A stretch of 64,000 nt of DNA, taken from Calothrix sp. PCC 7507. GTDB taxonomy: Bacteria; Cyanobacteriota; Cyanobacteriia; Cyanobacteriales; Nostocaceae. The stretch covers positions 6,820,001-6,884,000 of the forward strand of contig NC_019682.1 of the NCBI RefSeq assembly GCF_000316575.1, written 5' to 3'. Each line of letters opens with the position of its first letter. The first letter of the stretch is position 1. Below are positions 22,414 through 32,774 of the stretch, piece after piece. Below the pieces are notes generated by a model. The model was given only the letters and a program-made list of their open reading frames with translations. It ran no database searches and was not told the origin of the DNA. Made by a program: the position numbers and the translations under genes.

Positions 22414-23675
22414 TGATTATTGCTGCTATTCTCAGCATAACAAACACATTTTTTTGAATAGCTGGAAACAGCAAACTTTATTGGAAAAATAATAATCTAC
22501 AATTATCTACTAAAACTTTTCTGTTATGCCGTTTAATCAATATCTAGTTTTTGGTTAATCCTTAATTATGCTTTTACTTAAGCAATAATTATGATTGACA
22601 TAGTAGATATACTTTTAGATTGCTTGCGGCTACAGTTTTATAGCTGGAATATTGACTTCTGCAAATGAAGATATGTAGCCATTACTGTTTAATCTGGGTA
22701 TTAATCTCAAAATATTAACTATACATCCTAACTAAATAGGATTTATTTTTTGGCACTACAGATTAATTTATTCCCCTACAACTTAATAATTTATAACTTT
22801 TTCTGAGAATATGCAATGTGAATACTTCTAAATTTTAAACTGTCAATACCACTTAAGATAGGTATATTCTACCTTAATTACCTTTAAACGGTGAACTTCA
22901 TACAGTGAAGGATAAAAACCTAAATTAGCGATGAGTAATGAATTTATAGGCTTTTCGACCTGATCTACAAAGCAATAATCAGCAAGATGATTTTACGTAA
23001 AGTAACTTTTAAAACTATAGGAAAGGCTAAAGAATTTCACTGAAATAATCATAATCATATAAAAGTGAAATTAAGTAATTTTACCCAAATTAAAAGTATG
23101 CAGAGTGCGATAATATCCTTTGACAAGATGATTGACAATTGACTCAGAGTTGTTTGTCTGCTTTTAGCAAACACATCATATTGTCAAATTTTGGCAGAAA
23201 GTGACTGTAACTGAATACACAAATCTCTGCTTTTTTTGCACAAATCAGGTGCTATGGTGTGAGCGATCGCCTTCGGATTGTTCAGAGTCAATCATTAGCG
23301 ACGGTATTTAGTGGGATTATGTTTCCTGCCAAAGTGCTGATAGTCAAGTATTTTTTTGATTCAATTGCTTGAGGAACTCTTGATAAGCCCGATTAACTGC
23401 TTGCATCGAGGCTTTGGAACTGGCATATAGCGGTTCTCATTCAAATGCGGTGCAACATCATATCGCGAGGTCTAGGGGCGCGGAAACCGTTATTGTTGCG
23501 AGCAAAAAGTACACACCACGAAAGCGGGGACTGCCCAAAAGATAAAAGGTCAATCAGGTATTTTTCAACCGCGTAATGTATAAAAGCAAACAAAAATTCG
23601 GCGTGAACGCTCAGTCGAACGCTGCTTGCACTACAAAATAAATCTGCTAAATCGCGATGCACCCTGCATTGCTTT
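22414..23675. other. long AT-rich spacer with a gene remnant
   Basis: No intact gene. On the minus strand about 23341-23425 encodes ASSKASMQAVNRAYQEFLKQ then a stop, resembling the end of a J-domain-type protein. The open frame 23441-23686 has no support. The remainder is probably regulatory space for invB. Confidence 0.35.
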
Positions 23676-26201
23676 TTAATAGACAATAATTGCCCACATA
23701 CTCACACCTAAAGCAACAGACGCTAGGTGTTGCCATAGCATCACAGTAAATGTTTGTCGGGCGATTTTTTGCGTCAACACTATTGTGAGAATTAAGGAAG
23801 AAATCAGGGTAAAACCTTGTAAAAAAGCAATGACGGCTGGATGAGCTACTAATATCGGTAAATGGTCATTATGCAGACCAAAAGTAGCAAAAGTCACGGG
23901 TAAAATTCGCCCTCCTTCTCCCAACCCTAAACGCAAATAATGAGCCAATGTGCCTCCTAGCACTAATGGTAGGTAGCCATAGGCAAGTTCTACAAATGAT
24001 TTAGGCTTACGGCGAAAATTCAACAGTTGCATCAAGCCATGTGCAGCAAAGGGAATAGTCGCGGGGAGAGTCACAACCAATAACGACAATCCCAAGTGTT
24101 GCCAAAACTGGCTTAAATCGAATTGCAATCCCAACAGAGATTGTAGTTCTGGTAAGCGATGCAGGTAAATACCACCCAAAAGTAAAAACAACAATGCGAC
24201 TTCATAGCTGCGGGGTACGTGAGTTGTCCACAGTTCAATTCCAGGGGGACGCAAGTTAAACTCAACGGAACGATGGGGACAGGCTTTGAGACAAGTCATG
24301 CACAGCACGCAATCACGGTTATCTTCCAACTGCGCTGGGTGAGAATAGACAGGACAGCCGTTGGTTTCCATTCCTTCGCCCTTTTGCGGTCCGCCTTTGT
24401 AGCATTGATAAGTGGTGCAGGTGGCGGAACATATGCCCTGTTGGGCGCGGAGTTCGGTCATTGAGAGTTTGGCAAATAATCCATTCATCCCGCCAATGGG
24501 ACAGAGATAGCGACACCAAAATCGCCGCTCAAATAAAGCTGAGAAAATCATTGCCCCAGCGGTGATTAATAGCAATAAACAAGCGCTAAGATAGGCTGTA
24601 TTTTCTAAATGCCAGAGTTCTTCCCACAAGAAAATCAGGGTAAATAGCCCAAAGATAAACCATCCGCCCCATTTTTCGGCTTTCTCTCTAGGCCAGCGTT
24701 TGAGTTGGCGAGGAAATAACCACAAAGATAGCTTTTGGGTAATTTCTCCATAAATCATGAAGGGACAAACGGCACACCAGACACGACCTAAAAAGGGAAA
24801 GAGAAAGAGGAAGAAAGGCCACCAACCAGCCCAAAATAGAGTTAAAACGAAATTGCGATCGCGTGTTTGCGGCCCAATAAATAACACCCCCACGATGAAG
24901 GCAAACGCCGCTGCAGTAAAGCCATAGTTAATGCGATCGGGCCACCAAGAACTCCGCAAAAATCGCCGCAAGTCCGGATAGAGATTCAACAGATTGACGC
25001 GGAATTGTTTTTTCTTCGCTTCGGCTGACCAGAAAATTTCTTCTGTGAGTTCACTGGTGTTTCCGGCTTGGGCGATCGCTCTTTCTACTAAATTTTTTAA
25101 TTCCTTCAAATTGCCAGGAAAATCATAAGACTGTAAGCGCCGCAGTGCTTCTGGCGTAATGTACGGTTTGGGAATACCCCTCGCCCGGACGTAAAGGCTG
25201 GTGTAATATTCTACCTGGGCTTTGATATCCGCTTTTCGCACCCGCAGCGGCGGCACTTTAATAATATGACCAATGCAGCGTTCAATGGTCGATTGAGTTT
25301 TTTCCGCAACAAGTAAAATGCGGGCTTTACTGATATGGGGTGTAGCAGGTGGCTCTCCGGAACGAGTAACTGGCGTATATTCACCTGTTTGTAGCCACTT
25401 GGCTACAGACGGTACTAGCTCTGTTGGTAACTCTTGAATGTTGTTGAGAATTAAAGAGCCTTCCCCCAACCATTCCAACAGTCCTGGTTTACCCCCAGCA
25501 CGACCAAATAAATCTGCACCGCTAGTTTGGAGAATACCACAATTGATTTTAATGATCGGTTCTCGTCGCTTTGGTGAACCAAAATGAATCAAGGCGGCTA
25601 TATTGTCTTTTTCTAATCCTGGTTCCCCGAAAATTTCTACTGACTCACGGTCAGCCGAGGCTTCTCTAATTTGCTCACGCAGACGCATTGCATAGCGGCT
25701 TGTACCGACAATTCCCCGTTGCGCTTTGGTAACTAAATATGGTCGCAAGGCTACAGAACGTTCTTGTTCGTAGCTTAAAGCAGATGTCATCTGTGCCAAT
25801 TCTTGAGCTAATTGGCGAGAAAAAGCGCGAGTAATTTCCGGGTATTCGGTGACTAATGAGCGGAATTTAGCCGCAGGTACAACCCACACATGACATTCTG
25901 TCAAGGTCGTAATTGTGAGTGGGGTTAACTCATCTAATAGCAATTCCTGGAGGTTAATAACTGCTCCCGAAAGGAACCCACAAGCTAAGGCTGGGTTGGT
26001 TTGATTGGTCGTACTGCTTTCAATTTGACCATCTATGAGAATGTAAAGTGCTTCTGGATGGGTGCTTTCGCTAACTAAGTTGGTGTCCTCTGGGATAACT
26101 TGTTCTTCTAAAACTTGGGCGATCGCATCTAATACCTCCGCTGAGAGAATTCCTAAAGTTGTGCGTTCTTGTAGCCATATCACTTTGTCTGGAGATGTCA
26201 T
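23676..26201 (-). CDS. CNMP-binding / degenerate AAA+ activator / membrane 4Fe-4S fusion
   Basis: 841 residues. About 1-150: cyclic-nucleotide-binding-like fold (YILIDGQIESS, CGFLSGAVINLQELLL). 165-400: sigma54-activator-like AAA+ module without a real Walker A (FGEPGLEKDN) but with LPTELVPSVAKWLQTGEY and FPGNLKELKNLVERA. 440-841: several membrane helices and NapH/NosR-like ferredoxin centres WCAVCPF, WCRYLCPIGG, CSATCTTYQC and CVLCMTCLKACP. The AAA part is probably a sensor, since cyanobacteria lack sigma54. A plausible role is a redox-sensing or electron-transferring membrane protein. ATG 26201, preceded by a long leader. Confidence 0.85.
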   Translation of the reverse strand: MTSPDKVIWLQERTTLGILSAEVLDAIAQVLEEQVIPEDTNLVSESTHPEALYILIDGQIESSTTNQTNPALACGFLSGAVINLQELLLDELTPLTITTLTECHVWVVPAAKFRSLVTEYPEITRAFSRQLAQELAQMTSALSYEQERSVALRPYLVTKAQRGIVGTSRYAMRLREQIREASADRESVEIFGEPGLEKDNIAALIHFGSPKRREPIIKINCGILQTSGADLFGRAGGKPGLLEWLGEGSLILNNIQELPTELVPSVAKWLQTGEYTPVTRSGEPPATPHISKARILLVAEKTQSTIERCIGHIIKVPPLRVRKADIKAQVEYYTSLYVRARGIPKPYITPEALRRLQSYDFPGNLKELKNLVERAIAQAGNTSELTEEIFWSAEAKKKQFRVNLLNLYPDLRRFLRSSWWPDRINYGFTAAAFAFIVGVLFIGPQTRDRNFVLTLFWAGWWPFFLFLFPFLGRVWCAVCPFMIYGEITQKLSLWLFPRQLKRWPREKAEKWGGWFIFGLFTLIFLWEELWHLENTAYLSACLLLLITAGAMIFSALFERRFWCRYLCPIGGMNGLFAKLSMTELRAQQGICSATCTTYQCYKGGPQKGEGMETNGCPVYSHPAQLEDNRDCVLCMTCLKACPHRSVEFNLRPPGIELWTTHVPRSYEVALLFLLLGGIYLHRLPELQSLLGLQFDLSQFWQHLGLSLLVVTLPATIPFAAHGLMQLLNFRRKPKSFVELAYGYLPLVLGGTLAHYLRLGLGEGGRILPVTFATFGLHNDHLPILVAHPAVIAFLQGFTLISSLILTIVLTQKIARQTFTVMLWQHLASVALGVSMWAIIVY

Positions 26202-26976
26202 GATAGTTTCTCCGTTTAGGCCGCTGTATAAAAGGAATTATCCCTGAAAGGCATAACAAAATATCTACGGATTGGGGATTGGGGAAGAAATAACTTAATG
26301 ACCCTTGACTCCCTATTGCCTCTTGCCTTCTTTTAATGACTGTTATCAGTAAATTTTATAGGTCAGATAAGTTTTTCTCTATCTTCATATTTAGCAATGT
26401 GAACTTTTACTTTTAGTAGCAAACTGCAACTTTATGTAAATTTAGTAGCATATGTAACAAAAATTTATTTAGTTGAAACTTAGTATACTTAGTTACATTA
26501 AGTCAAAGTCACATCTTTAATTGTGAAGAAATAGTGTGTTTGTAAAGTTAAGTTTTTAACTTAGCTCTACACGGTTAAACCTTATATGGGATAAGGCTTT
26601 ATCAGCAAATAAACTAAATAAACATCCGACTTGTAAAAAATCAAAATTAATAACACACCACTGAATTTTTACCATAATTACAGTCAGTAACTCATGGCTT
26701 TATGTACTCTTCAGATTGTACCTGCATCAAAAATATTGTTCAATAGAAGTAGTCTTATGCAAAGTATGAGATATCAATAATAGACATCTATGTATAAAGA
26801 ATTTAAATATAATTACGGAATCAAAAGATGTATTCCTTGTAGTAGATAGATAAAAAATATTTGTCATATTAAATTAAAATGAAGATTAATCAAGGTTCCT
26901 AAATCTTTCCGGTAAAAGTGCTAGGCGCAAACTAAGAACCGCTTGAGACGTTTTTACAATCAGCAACAAACAAACT
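26202..26976. other. divergent intergenic region
   Basis: 775 bp of AT-rich DNA between divergent genes, no coding frame supported. It probably holds promoters for the fusion protein and the sucrose-phosphate-synthase-like gene; I do not pin down a specific site. Confidence 0.4.
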
Positions 26977-28245
26977 ATGAACGCTACCACTGAAAAACGC
27001 ATCGCTTTAATTTCAGTTCACGGAGACCCGGCGATTGAAATTGGGAAGGAAGAAGCTGGAGGGCAAAATGTTTATGTCCGTCAAGTGGGTGAAGCACTAG
27101 CGCAGCTAGGATGGCAAGTTGATATGTTTACCCGTCAAGTAAGTGCAGAGCAAGACACGATTGTTCAGCATAGCCAAAATTGTCGAACCATTCGTTTCAA
27201 AGCTGGTCCTCTTGAGTTTGTGCCGCGAGACAGTCTTTTTAGCTATCTGCCAGAATTTGTGGAGAATCTGCTCAAATTCCAAAAAGAAACCGGCACTCGA
27301 TATCCATTAGTGCATACTAATTATTGGCTCTCCAGCTGGGTAGGGATGCAGTTGAAGACCATTCAAAGGAGCAAACAAGTCCATACTTATCACTCTTTAG
27401 GTGCGGTCAAGTACAACACGATAGAGAATATTCCCCTAATTGCCAGTCAGCGATTAGCCGTAGAAAAAGAAGTGTTGGAAACAGCAGAAAGAATCGTCGC
27501 CACGAGTCCGCAGGAGCAGCAACATATGCGATCGCTCGTTTCCACTAAAGGCAATATTGACATCATTCCCTGTGGTACAGATATTCAGCGGTTTGGTTCA
27601 GTTGAGAGAGCAGCCGCCAGAACCGAGTTAGGAATTAATCCAGAAGACAAAGTTGTCTTGTATGTGGGACGTTTCGACCCGCGCAAAGGTATAGAAACCA
27701 TTGTCCGCGCCTTGCGACAGTCTAAGTTGTATGGGTCGAAAAATCTCAAGCTGATTATTGGTGGTGGTAGTACTCCCGGAAATAGCGATGGTGATGAACG
27801 CGATCGCATTGAGGGCATTATCAACGAATTGGGTTTGAGCGACTTTACCACCTTACCCGGTCGTCTGAGTCAAGAAATTCTGCCAACATATTACGCTGCG
27901 GCTGATGTTTGCGTCGTTCCCAGCCACTACGAACCCTTTGGACTCGTGGCCATTGAAGCTATGGCCAGCGGCACACCAGTTGTTGCTAGTGATGTCGGCG
28001 GACTTCAGTTTACTGTAGTTTCCGAAGAAACTGGTTTGTTAGCACCACCGCAAGATGCAACAGCCTTTGCAGAAGCTATCGACCGAATTTTGTTAAATCC
28101 AGAATGGCGCGACCAATTGGGTCAAGCAGGCAGAAAACGGGTCATTGAAAAGTTTAGTTGGGATGGTGTAGCTCATCAACTTGATGGACTTTACACCCAG
28201 ATTTTGCAACAAGCAGCTAAACAACCAGCGTTGCTCGCCAAATAA
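26977..28245 (+). CDS. sps: GT4 glycosyltransferase, sucrose-phosphate synthase-like
   Basis: 422 residues. EAGGQNVYVRQVGEALAQLG is the SPS/sucrose-synthase N-terminal signature, VHTNYWLSSWVGMQLK and VHTYHSLGAVKYN follow, and the GT-B C-domain has LYVGRFDPRKGIETIVRAL and HYEPFGLVAIEAMASGTPVV (the E-X7-E retaining motif). Anabaena SPS enzymes have about this minimal size, without phosphatase domain. Product would be sucrose-6-phosphate from UDP- or ADP-glucose. The substrate cannot be proven from sequence. Pairs in pathway terms with the invertase upstream. Confidence 0.82.
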   Translation: MNATTEKRIALISVHGDPAIEIGKEEAGGQNVYVRQVGEALAQLGWQVDMFTRQVSAEQDTIVQHSQNCRTIRFKAGPLEFVPRDSLFSYLPEFVENLLKFQKETGTRYPLVHTNYWLSSWVGMQLKTIQRSKQVHTYHSLGAVKYNTIENIPLIASQRLAVEKEVLETAERIVATSPQEQQHMRSLVSTKGNIDIIPCGTDIQRFGSVERAAARTELGINPEDKVVLYVGRFDPRKGIETIVRALRQSKLYGSKNLKLIIGGGSTPGNSDGDERDRIEGIINELGLSDFTTLPGRLSQEILPTYYAAADVCVVPSHYEPFGLVAIEAMASGTPVVASDVGGLQFTVVSEETGLLAPPQDATAFAEAIDRILLNPEWRDQLGQAGRKRVIEKFSWDGVAHQLDGLYTQILQQAAKQPALLAK

Positions 28246-28529
28246 TATCGTGTTTGGTGCAGGCTTATCATTAAGACTGCAAAGGGGCAGGGGGCAGGGA
28301 GCAGGGGAAGATGAGGGAGAAATACTTATTCCCTATTCCTCATTCCCCCTGCCCCATTCCCTTGTGATAGCGCAGCGTCTTGTAGAGAGGCACGAGCGTC
28401 TGCCCTGCGATGCCCTGAGCTTGTCGAAGGGAGCGGTCGTTGGGTGGGTGGAGTTTTCATGTCATATCAGTCTCAATCAGACACGATAGCATATACTGAG
28501 CATCGACCTTTGAACGAACGCGAGTTTCC

Positions 28530-30257
28530 ATGCAACCAGTTGACTTCACCACCCTTACAGCTACTTGTAGCGAATTACGTGCTAACTGGCTGCCCTCGCG
28601 GACAGAACAGGTTTATCAGCGCGATCGCTACACCATTGCCATAGCATTACGCACCCTAAAAAAGCGGGATTGGCTACAGATTTCTTGGCATCCCCAAGCC
28701 GCACATATTTGCATCGGTGATCCGCCACCGCGATCGCCAGATACCTTCACCTTTAGCCAACAACTAATACACCAATTGGGTGGTTTGGCACTGGTGGAAA
28801 TTGCCGCGATCGCCCCTTGGGAACGTGTTATTGATTTACAATTTGCCCGTCGTCCCGGCGAAAGTCCCCTATATCACGTTTACGCGGAAATCATGGGCAA
28901 ATACAGCAACGTTATCCTCACCGATGCCAACAATATAATTATCACCGCTGCCCATCAAGTCAGTCAGCAACAATCCAGCGTCCGTCCCATCCAAACCGGA
29001 CAACCTTATGAAACACCACCCAAGCTGACTGGCCCTGTTCCTAGTTTGAGCGAATCCCTAGAACGTTGGCAAGAACGAGTTAGTTTAGTACCCGGAGTCA
29101 TCAAGCGTCAGTTACTCAAAAATTACAGCGGCTTGAGTGCCGCATTGGTAGATTCAATGGTGTATGCAGCCAATTTACCACCAGAAACTACCACCGATAA
29201 CCTCACTCACCAGGATTGGAAACGGCTATTTGAGAGGTGGCGAGAATGGCTAGAAGCTTTGGAGTTGAAAAAGTTTCATCCTGGTTGGACTGAGTCTGGT
29301 TATACTGTCATGGGTTGGGGTGCAACAACAAGCGCAGCAGACATCCAAGAATTAATCAACCGCTATTATACCGACCAAATCAATGCACAGTTATTTTCCC
29401 AACTGCGACATCAGTTAAGCCAGAAGCTCAATAATATTCTCGTTAAGTTGCGGAACAAGGGTAAAACCTTTGAGGAACGCTTACAGCAATCAGATCGAGC
29501 TGATGATTATCGGCAAACAGCAGATTTATTGATGGCTAACCTGCACAACTGGCAACCAGGGATGAAAGAAATTATCCTCCCTGACTTTGATGATGGCAAG
29601 CCAACAGCGATCGCCCTCCAGCCCGATAAAAATGCTGTGCAAAACGCTCAAGGTCTTTATAAACAACACCGAAAACTGAAACGCGCTCGTGCCGCTGTAG
29701 AACCGCTACTATTTGATGTGAATGCCGAAATTGATTATTTAGAGCAAGTAGAATTAGCGATATCTCAGATAGACAAATATCAAACAGCAGAAGATTTACA
29801 AGCCCTAGAAGAAATTCGCGAAGAACTAATTGGGCAAAAATATCTAGAAGATCCAGAATACCGCAACCGTAGTTTAAATGAAAACGCCAACACCAACTTT
29901 TACCGTTACCGCACCCCCAGCGGCTTTGAAGTATTAATCGGTCGCAACAATCGCCAGAACGACCAACTTACTTTCCGCGTCGCCGGAGATTATGACCTGT
30001 GGTTCCATGCTCAAGAAATTCCCGGGAGCCATGTATTACTGCGTTTAGAACCAGGTGCTGTTCCAGAAGAGGCTGATTTGCAATTTACTGCTAATCTTGC
30101 TACCTACTACAGTCGCGCTCGTCAGAGCGACCAAGTACCAGTCGTTTATACTCAGCCAAAGCACGTCTACAAACCCAGAGGAGCCAAACCAGGAATTGCC
30201 ATTTACAAGCAAGAGCGCATCATTTGGGGACAACCACAGGCAATAGGCAATAGGTAA
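28530..30257 (+). CDS. rqcH: NFACT family protein, RqcH (Rqc2 homologue)
   Basis: Ribosome-quality-control factor that binds obstructed 50S-peptidyl-tRNA complexes and directs Ala tailing. 575 residues: NFACT-N (about 1-140, with DLQFARRPGESPLYHVYAEIMGKYSNVILTD), helix-hairpin-helix and coiled-coil middle (QLRHQLSQKLNNILVKLRNK), and NFACT-R at the end (YRTPSGFEVLIGRNNRQND, DLWFHAQEIPGSHVLLR, YTQPKHVYKPRGAKPG). Start ATG 28530 has no obvious Shine-Dalgarno. The last few codons enter the CCCAGTC repeat region. Confidence 0.92.
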   Translation: MQPVDFTTLTATCSELRANWLPSRTEQVYQRDRYTIAIALRTLKKRDWLQISWHPQAAHICIGDPPPRSPDTFTFSQQLIHQLGGLALVEIAAIAPWERVIDLQFARRPGESPLYHVYAEIMGKYSNVILTDANNIIITAAHQVSQQQSSVRPIQTGQPYETPPKLTGPVPSLSESLERWQERVSLVPGVIKRQLLKNYSGLSAALVDSMVYAANLPPETTTDNLTHQDWKRLFERWREWLEALELKKFHPGWTESGYTVMGWGATTSAADIQELINRYYTDQINAQLFSQLRHQLSQKLNNILVKLRNKGKTFEERLQQSDRADDYRQTADLLMANLHNWQPGMKEIILPDFDDGKPTAIALQPDKNAVQNAQGLYKQHRKLKRARAAVEPLLFDVNAEIDYLEQVELAISQIDKYQTAEDLQALEEIREELIGQKYLEDPEYRNRSLNENANTNFYRYRTPSGFEVLIGRNNRQNDQLTFRVAGDYDLWFHAQEIPGSHVLLRLEPGAVPEEADLQFTANLATYYSRARQSDQVPVVYTQPKHVYKPRGAKPGIAIYKQERIIWGQPQAIGNR

Positions 30258-30412
30258 CAGTCAACAGGCAACCGTCATTCTCCCTCATCCCCCCAGTCCC
30301 CAGTTCCCAGTCCCCAGTCCCCAGTCCCCTAACTTCTCTTCCCTGCGATATTTGGAATTCTTCTGAAAGATAGAGGCTAATTAACTTTGGCAGGATCTTT
30401 TTTTGGTAAATC

Positions 30413-30560
30413 TTTACAAAAAAACTGTGTTGGCTGTTACAATATTGTTAAGAAAAATTGCCCGCCACATTTTGGGAACGAGCAATTTGGCTTTAACTCT
30501 AATTGAGAAGACAACGCGAAAAATATTTTGATACCAGCTGTGGGAAGCTGGTTTTTTTTT
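30413..30560 (+). ncRNA. candidate small RNA with intrinsic terminator
   Basis: A promoter-like TTTACA (30413) and TACAAT (30438-30443) precede about 100 nt ending in ACCAGCT-GTGGGA-AGCTGGT followed by nine T (30533-30560), a strong terminator. No reading frame fits. ATTGC/GCAAT pairing gives an internal hairpin. No known family recognised. The terminator could also serve rqcH. Confidence 0.45.
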
Positions 30561-30810
30561 AGTTTTAGAGTTGAAGAAGTTTTTCTTAACTGACTTGATA
30601 CGGGCTTTACTGATACTTCCTCTTTTAAAACCCTTTCTATGGCTAATACTTAGTCAGGGTATTACTAAGAGTGATAACACTGATAAAAAACACTAAATTT
30701 AGTTGTTCTACTTCAGTATTTTCCACATAATTATGACTAAATTTTAGGATCATGTCAAGAAAAAAAGACGCAAAGTGTATTTGAGTCTTCTTTTCTGGAA
30801 ATATAAAAAA

Positions 30811-32478
30811 TTAGAAACTAAATGTTGTTCTCAGGGCACCAATGACAACAGAATCGTTGCTACTATTATGGTCTGGTGCTGTCAACCAGATAATTCCTGG
30901 GGTAATGGTGATGTTATCACTCACCTTATACTGATAAAACGCTTCCACGTGATAGGAAGTATCTTTATCTTTGGAGATTTCACTGATACTGGAACTTGTA
31001 ACTTTAGGTTCCATCCCTACAATAATGCCAGCCAAGTTACCTTTTTTACCAAGGTCAGGAAATCCCAACGTAATGGCATAGTTCCAGATATCAACATCTC
31101 CACGGCTAATCAGCCCTTCGGCTGTGGATAAGTTAGTAGCATTGGTGTAGCCAACCCAACCACCTAAGACAAATTTACTACTGAGGGCGAAGGATGCTTG
31201 TAAACCGTAGGAATTACTGGAAAAAGGTACGGATGCAGGTTCTTCACTACCTGTTAAATTTTGCACGACTCCACCAAGAAATGTGCGGGGGTTAGCGGCG
31301 TTGCTACCTGTACCGAGTTCTTGATTATAAGCATTAATGTAGGTCAAGCCAACGGTGAAGCGATCGCTTGGTTTAATAGTTAGTTGCGCTAGCGCACCAT
31401 ATCCACCATTGAACAAACCGTTATTAGCCGACGGATCGTTAGCTGAATTGGCCAAATAACCTAAACTGAGTGCGAATTTATCACCAAACTCGTGGGTGAT
31501 TCCCAACCCCGCGCCATCCATCTGATAATAAATTGGGTTGCGGGTGCCAAAAGTGGACAAAGCACCAGAACTACCGTCACCATCAAAAATATTGACTGTA
31601 TCAGTAATATCGTCTGCTGCACCTGCATTAGCGATCGCAATTACCTGTGTTTTTTCACCCAGCGGAAATTGGTAATATAATGCATCAATCGTGGCATTAG
31701 TAGTACCATCTTCACCTGCAAAGGACAAACTACCTTCCGGTGTGCCAATGTTGGGGCCAAGAATATTATTAGTCTGGATTCTGGTAAAGAGTGTATCTTT
31801 TCCGGTGAAGCTGGTTACAAATTCAATCCGTGCCCTTGCCCCAAGAGTTGTATTCTTATCTGTAATTTCTGCGTCGTTGACTCTGTCACCCGACAAAACA
31901 TCACTGACTACTGCAACAACTTCCCCTTGCAATTTGGTTGTGGTGGAAAATTGATTTGCTTCTAACTCAGCAGTTTTAGCTTCTAGCGCATCTACACGTC
32001 CCCGTAATGTCGCCAGTTCTGCTGCAAAATTTTCTTGCAGCCTTTGCAGTGTGGCTAAATCTTCTTTTGTTACTAAATCATCTGTGGCGGTAGCAATTAG
32101 TTCGTTGACACGATCTAGACAAGCATTCAAACCAGCCGCAAACTCATAGCGTGTAAGTGCGCGATTCCCACGATAAGTGCTGTTTGGGTAGCCTGCAATA
32201 CACCCATATCGCTCAACCAGCGACTGTAAAGCTTGGAATGCCCAATCTGTGGTTTGCACATCTGAAAGTTGAGATACTGAGGTAACTTGAGCCATTACCC
32301 TCTCTTGAGTAAAATTATCAACTTTTTTTGCTGGGCTAGTTACAGTTAGTGGTTCACTTATTTCCAAAGATGTTGGTGTTTCTCCTGCAACTGCAGTACC
32401 AGCGAAATATATCATGACACCACAAAGTGCTGGACTAAGCAACAGAGATGTCCATAAGTTTTGCATTTTTTTCCTCAC
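30811..32478 (-). CDS. SLH-domain outer-membrane porin (OprB-type, iron-uptake-porin family)
   Basis: 555 residues: signal peptide (LLLSPALCGVMIYFAGTAVAG), SLH domain binding cell-wall material (VSQLSDVQTTDWAFQALQSLVERYGCIAGYPNSTYRGNRALTRYEFAAGLNACLDRV), a coiled coil (LATLQRLQENFAAELATLRGRVDALEAKTAEL), then a beta-barrel ending in Phe (ALRTTFSF). This is the standard cyanobacterial porin plan, linked to iron or small-solute uptake. Divergent from a zinc transporter with a Fur-type box between them. Confidence 0.92.
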   Translation of the reverse strand: MRKKMQNLWTSLLLSPALCGVMIYFAGTAVAGETPTSLEISEPLTVTSPAKKVDNFTQERVMAQVTSVSQLSDVQTTDWAFQALQSLVERYGCIAGYPNSTYRGNRALTRYEFAAGLNACLDRVNELIATATDDLVTKEDLATLQRLQENFAAELATLRGRVDALEAKTAELEANQFSTTTKLQGEVVAVVSDVLSGDRVNDAEITDKNTTLGARARIEFVTSFTGKDTLFTRIQTNNILGPNIGTPEGSLSFAGEDGTTNATIDALYYQFPLGEKTQVIAIANAGAADDITDTVNIFDGDGSSGALSTFGTRNPIYYQMDGAGLGITHEFGDKFALSLGYLANSANDPSANNGLFNGGYGALAQLTIKPSDRFTVGLTYINAYNQELGTGSNAANPRTFLGGVVQNLTGSEEPASVPFSSNSYGLQASFALSSKFVLGGWVGYTNATNLSTAEGLISRGDVDIWNYAITLGFPDLGKKGNLAGIIVGMEPKVTSSSISEISKDKDTSYHVEAFYQYKVSDNITITPGIIWLTAPDHNSSNDSVVIGALRTTFSF

Positions 32479-32672
32479 ACTAACAGACAGTAAGTACCCA
32501 CACCGCGCTGAAGTTACAGCCGATTTTATTAAAAAGTATTCTCAATATATTATCAGGATTCAGCATTTTGTTTTCACAACAAGAGCTAAAAAATCGTCCT
32601 CTAGCGGGTCAGACTGAAACACAAATGTGACTATTCTCTGAGAAACATGGTTGTAATTGCCTACACATTGCG

Positions 32673-32694
32673 TGAGAATGAGAATTATTATAAT
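32673..32694. promoter_or_regulatory. Fur/Zur-type box
   Basis: TGAGAATGAGAATTATTATA is a run of NAT-repeats as in Fur-family boxes. It lies 80 nt before the zinc ABC transporter and about 200 nt before the porin, so Zur (FurB) control of one or both is likely. Confidence 0.5.
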
Positions 32695-32774
32695 ATTAAA
32701 GTTAACATCAGCGTCATTATCAATAAAAATTTTGACCAAGGTAGAGCAAAAATCTTTTCGGAGGAACACATACT

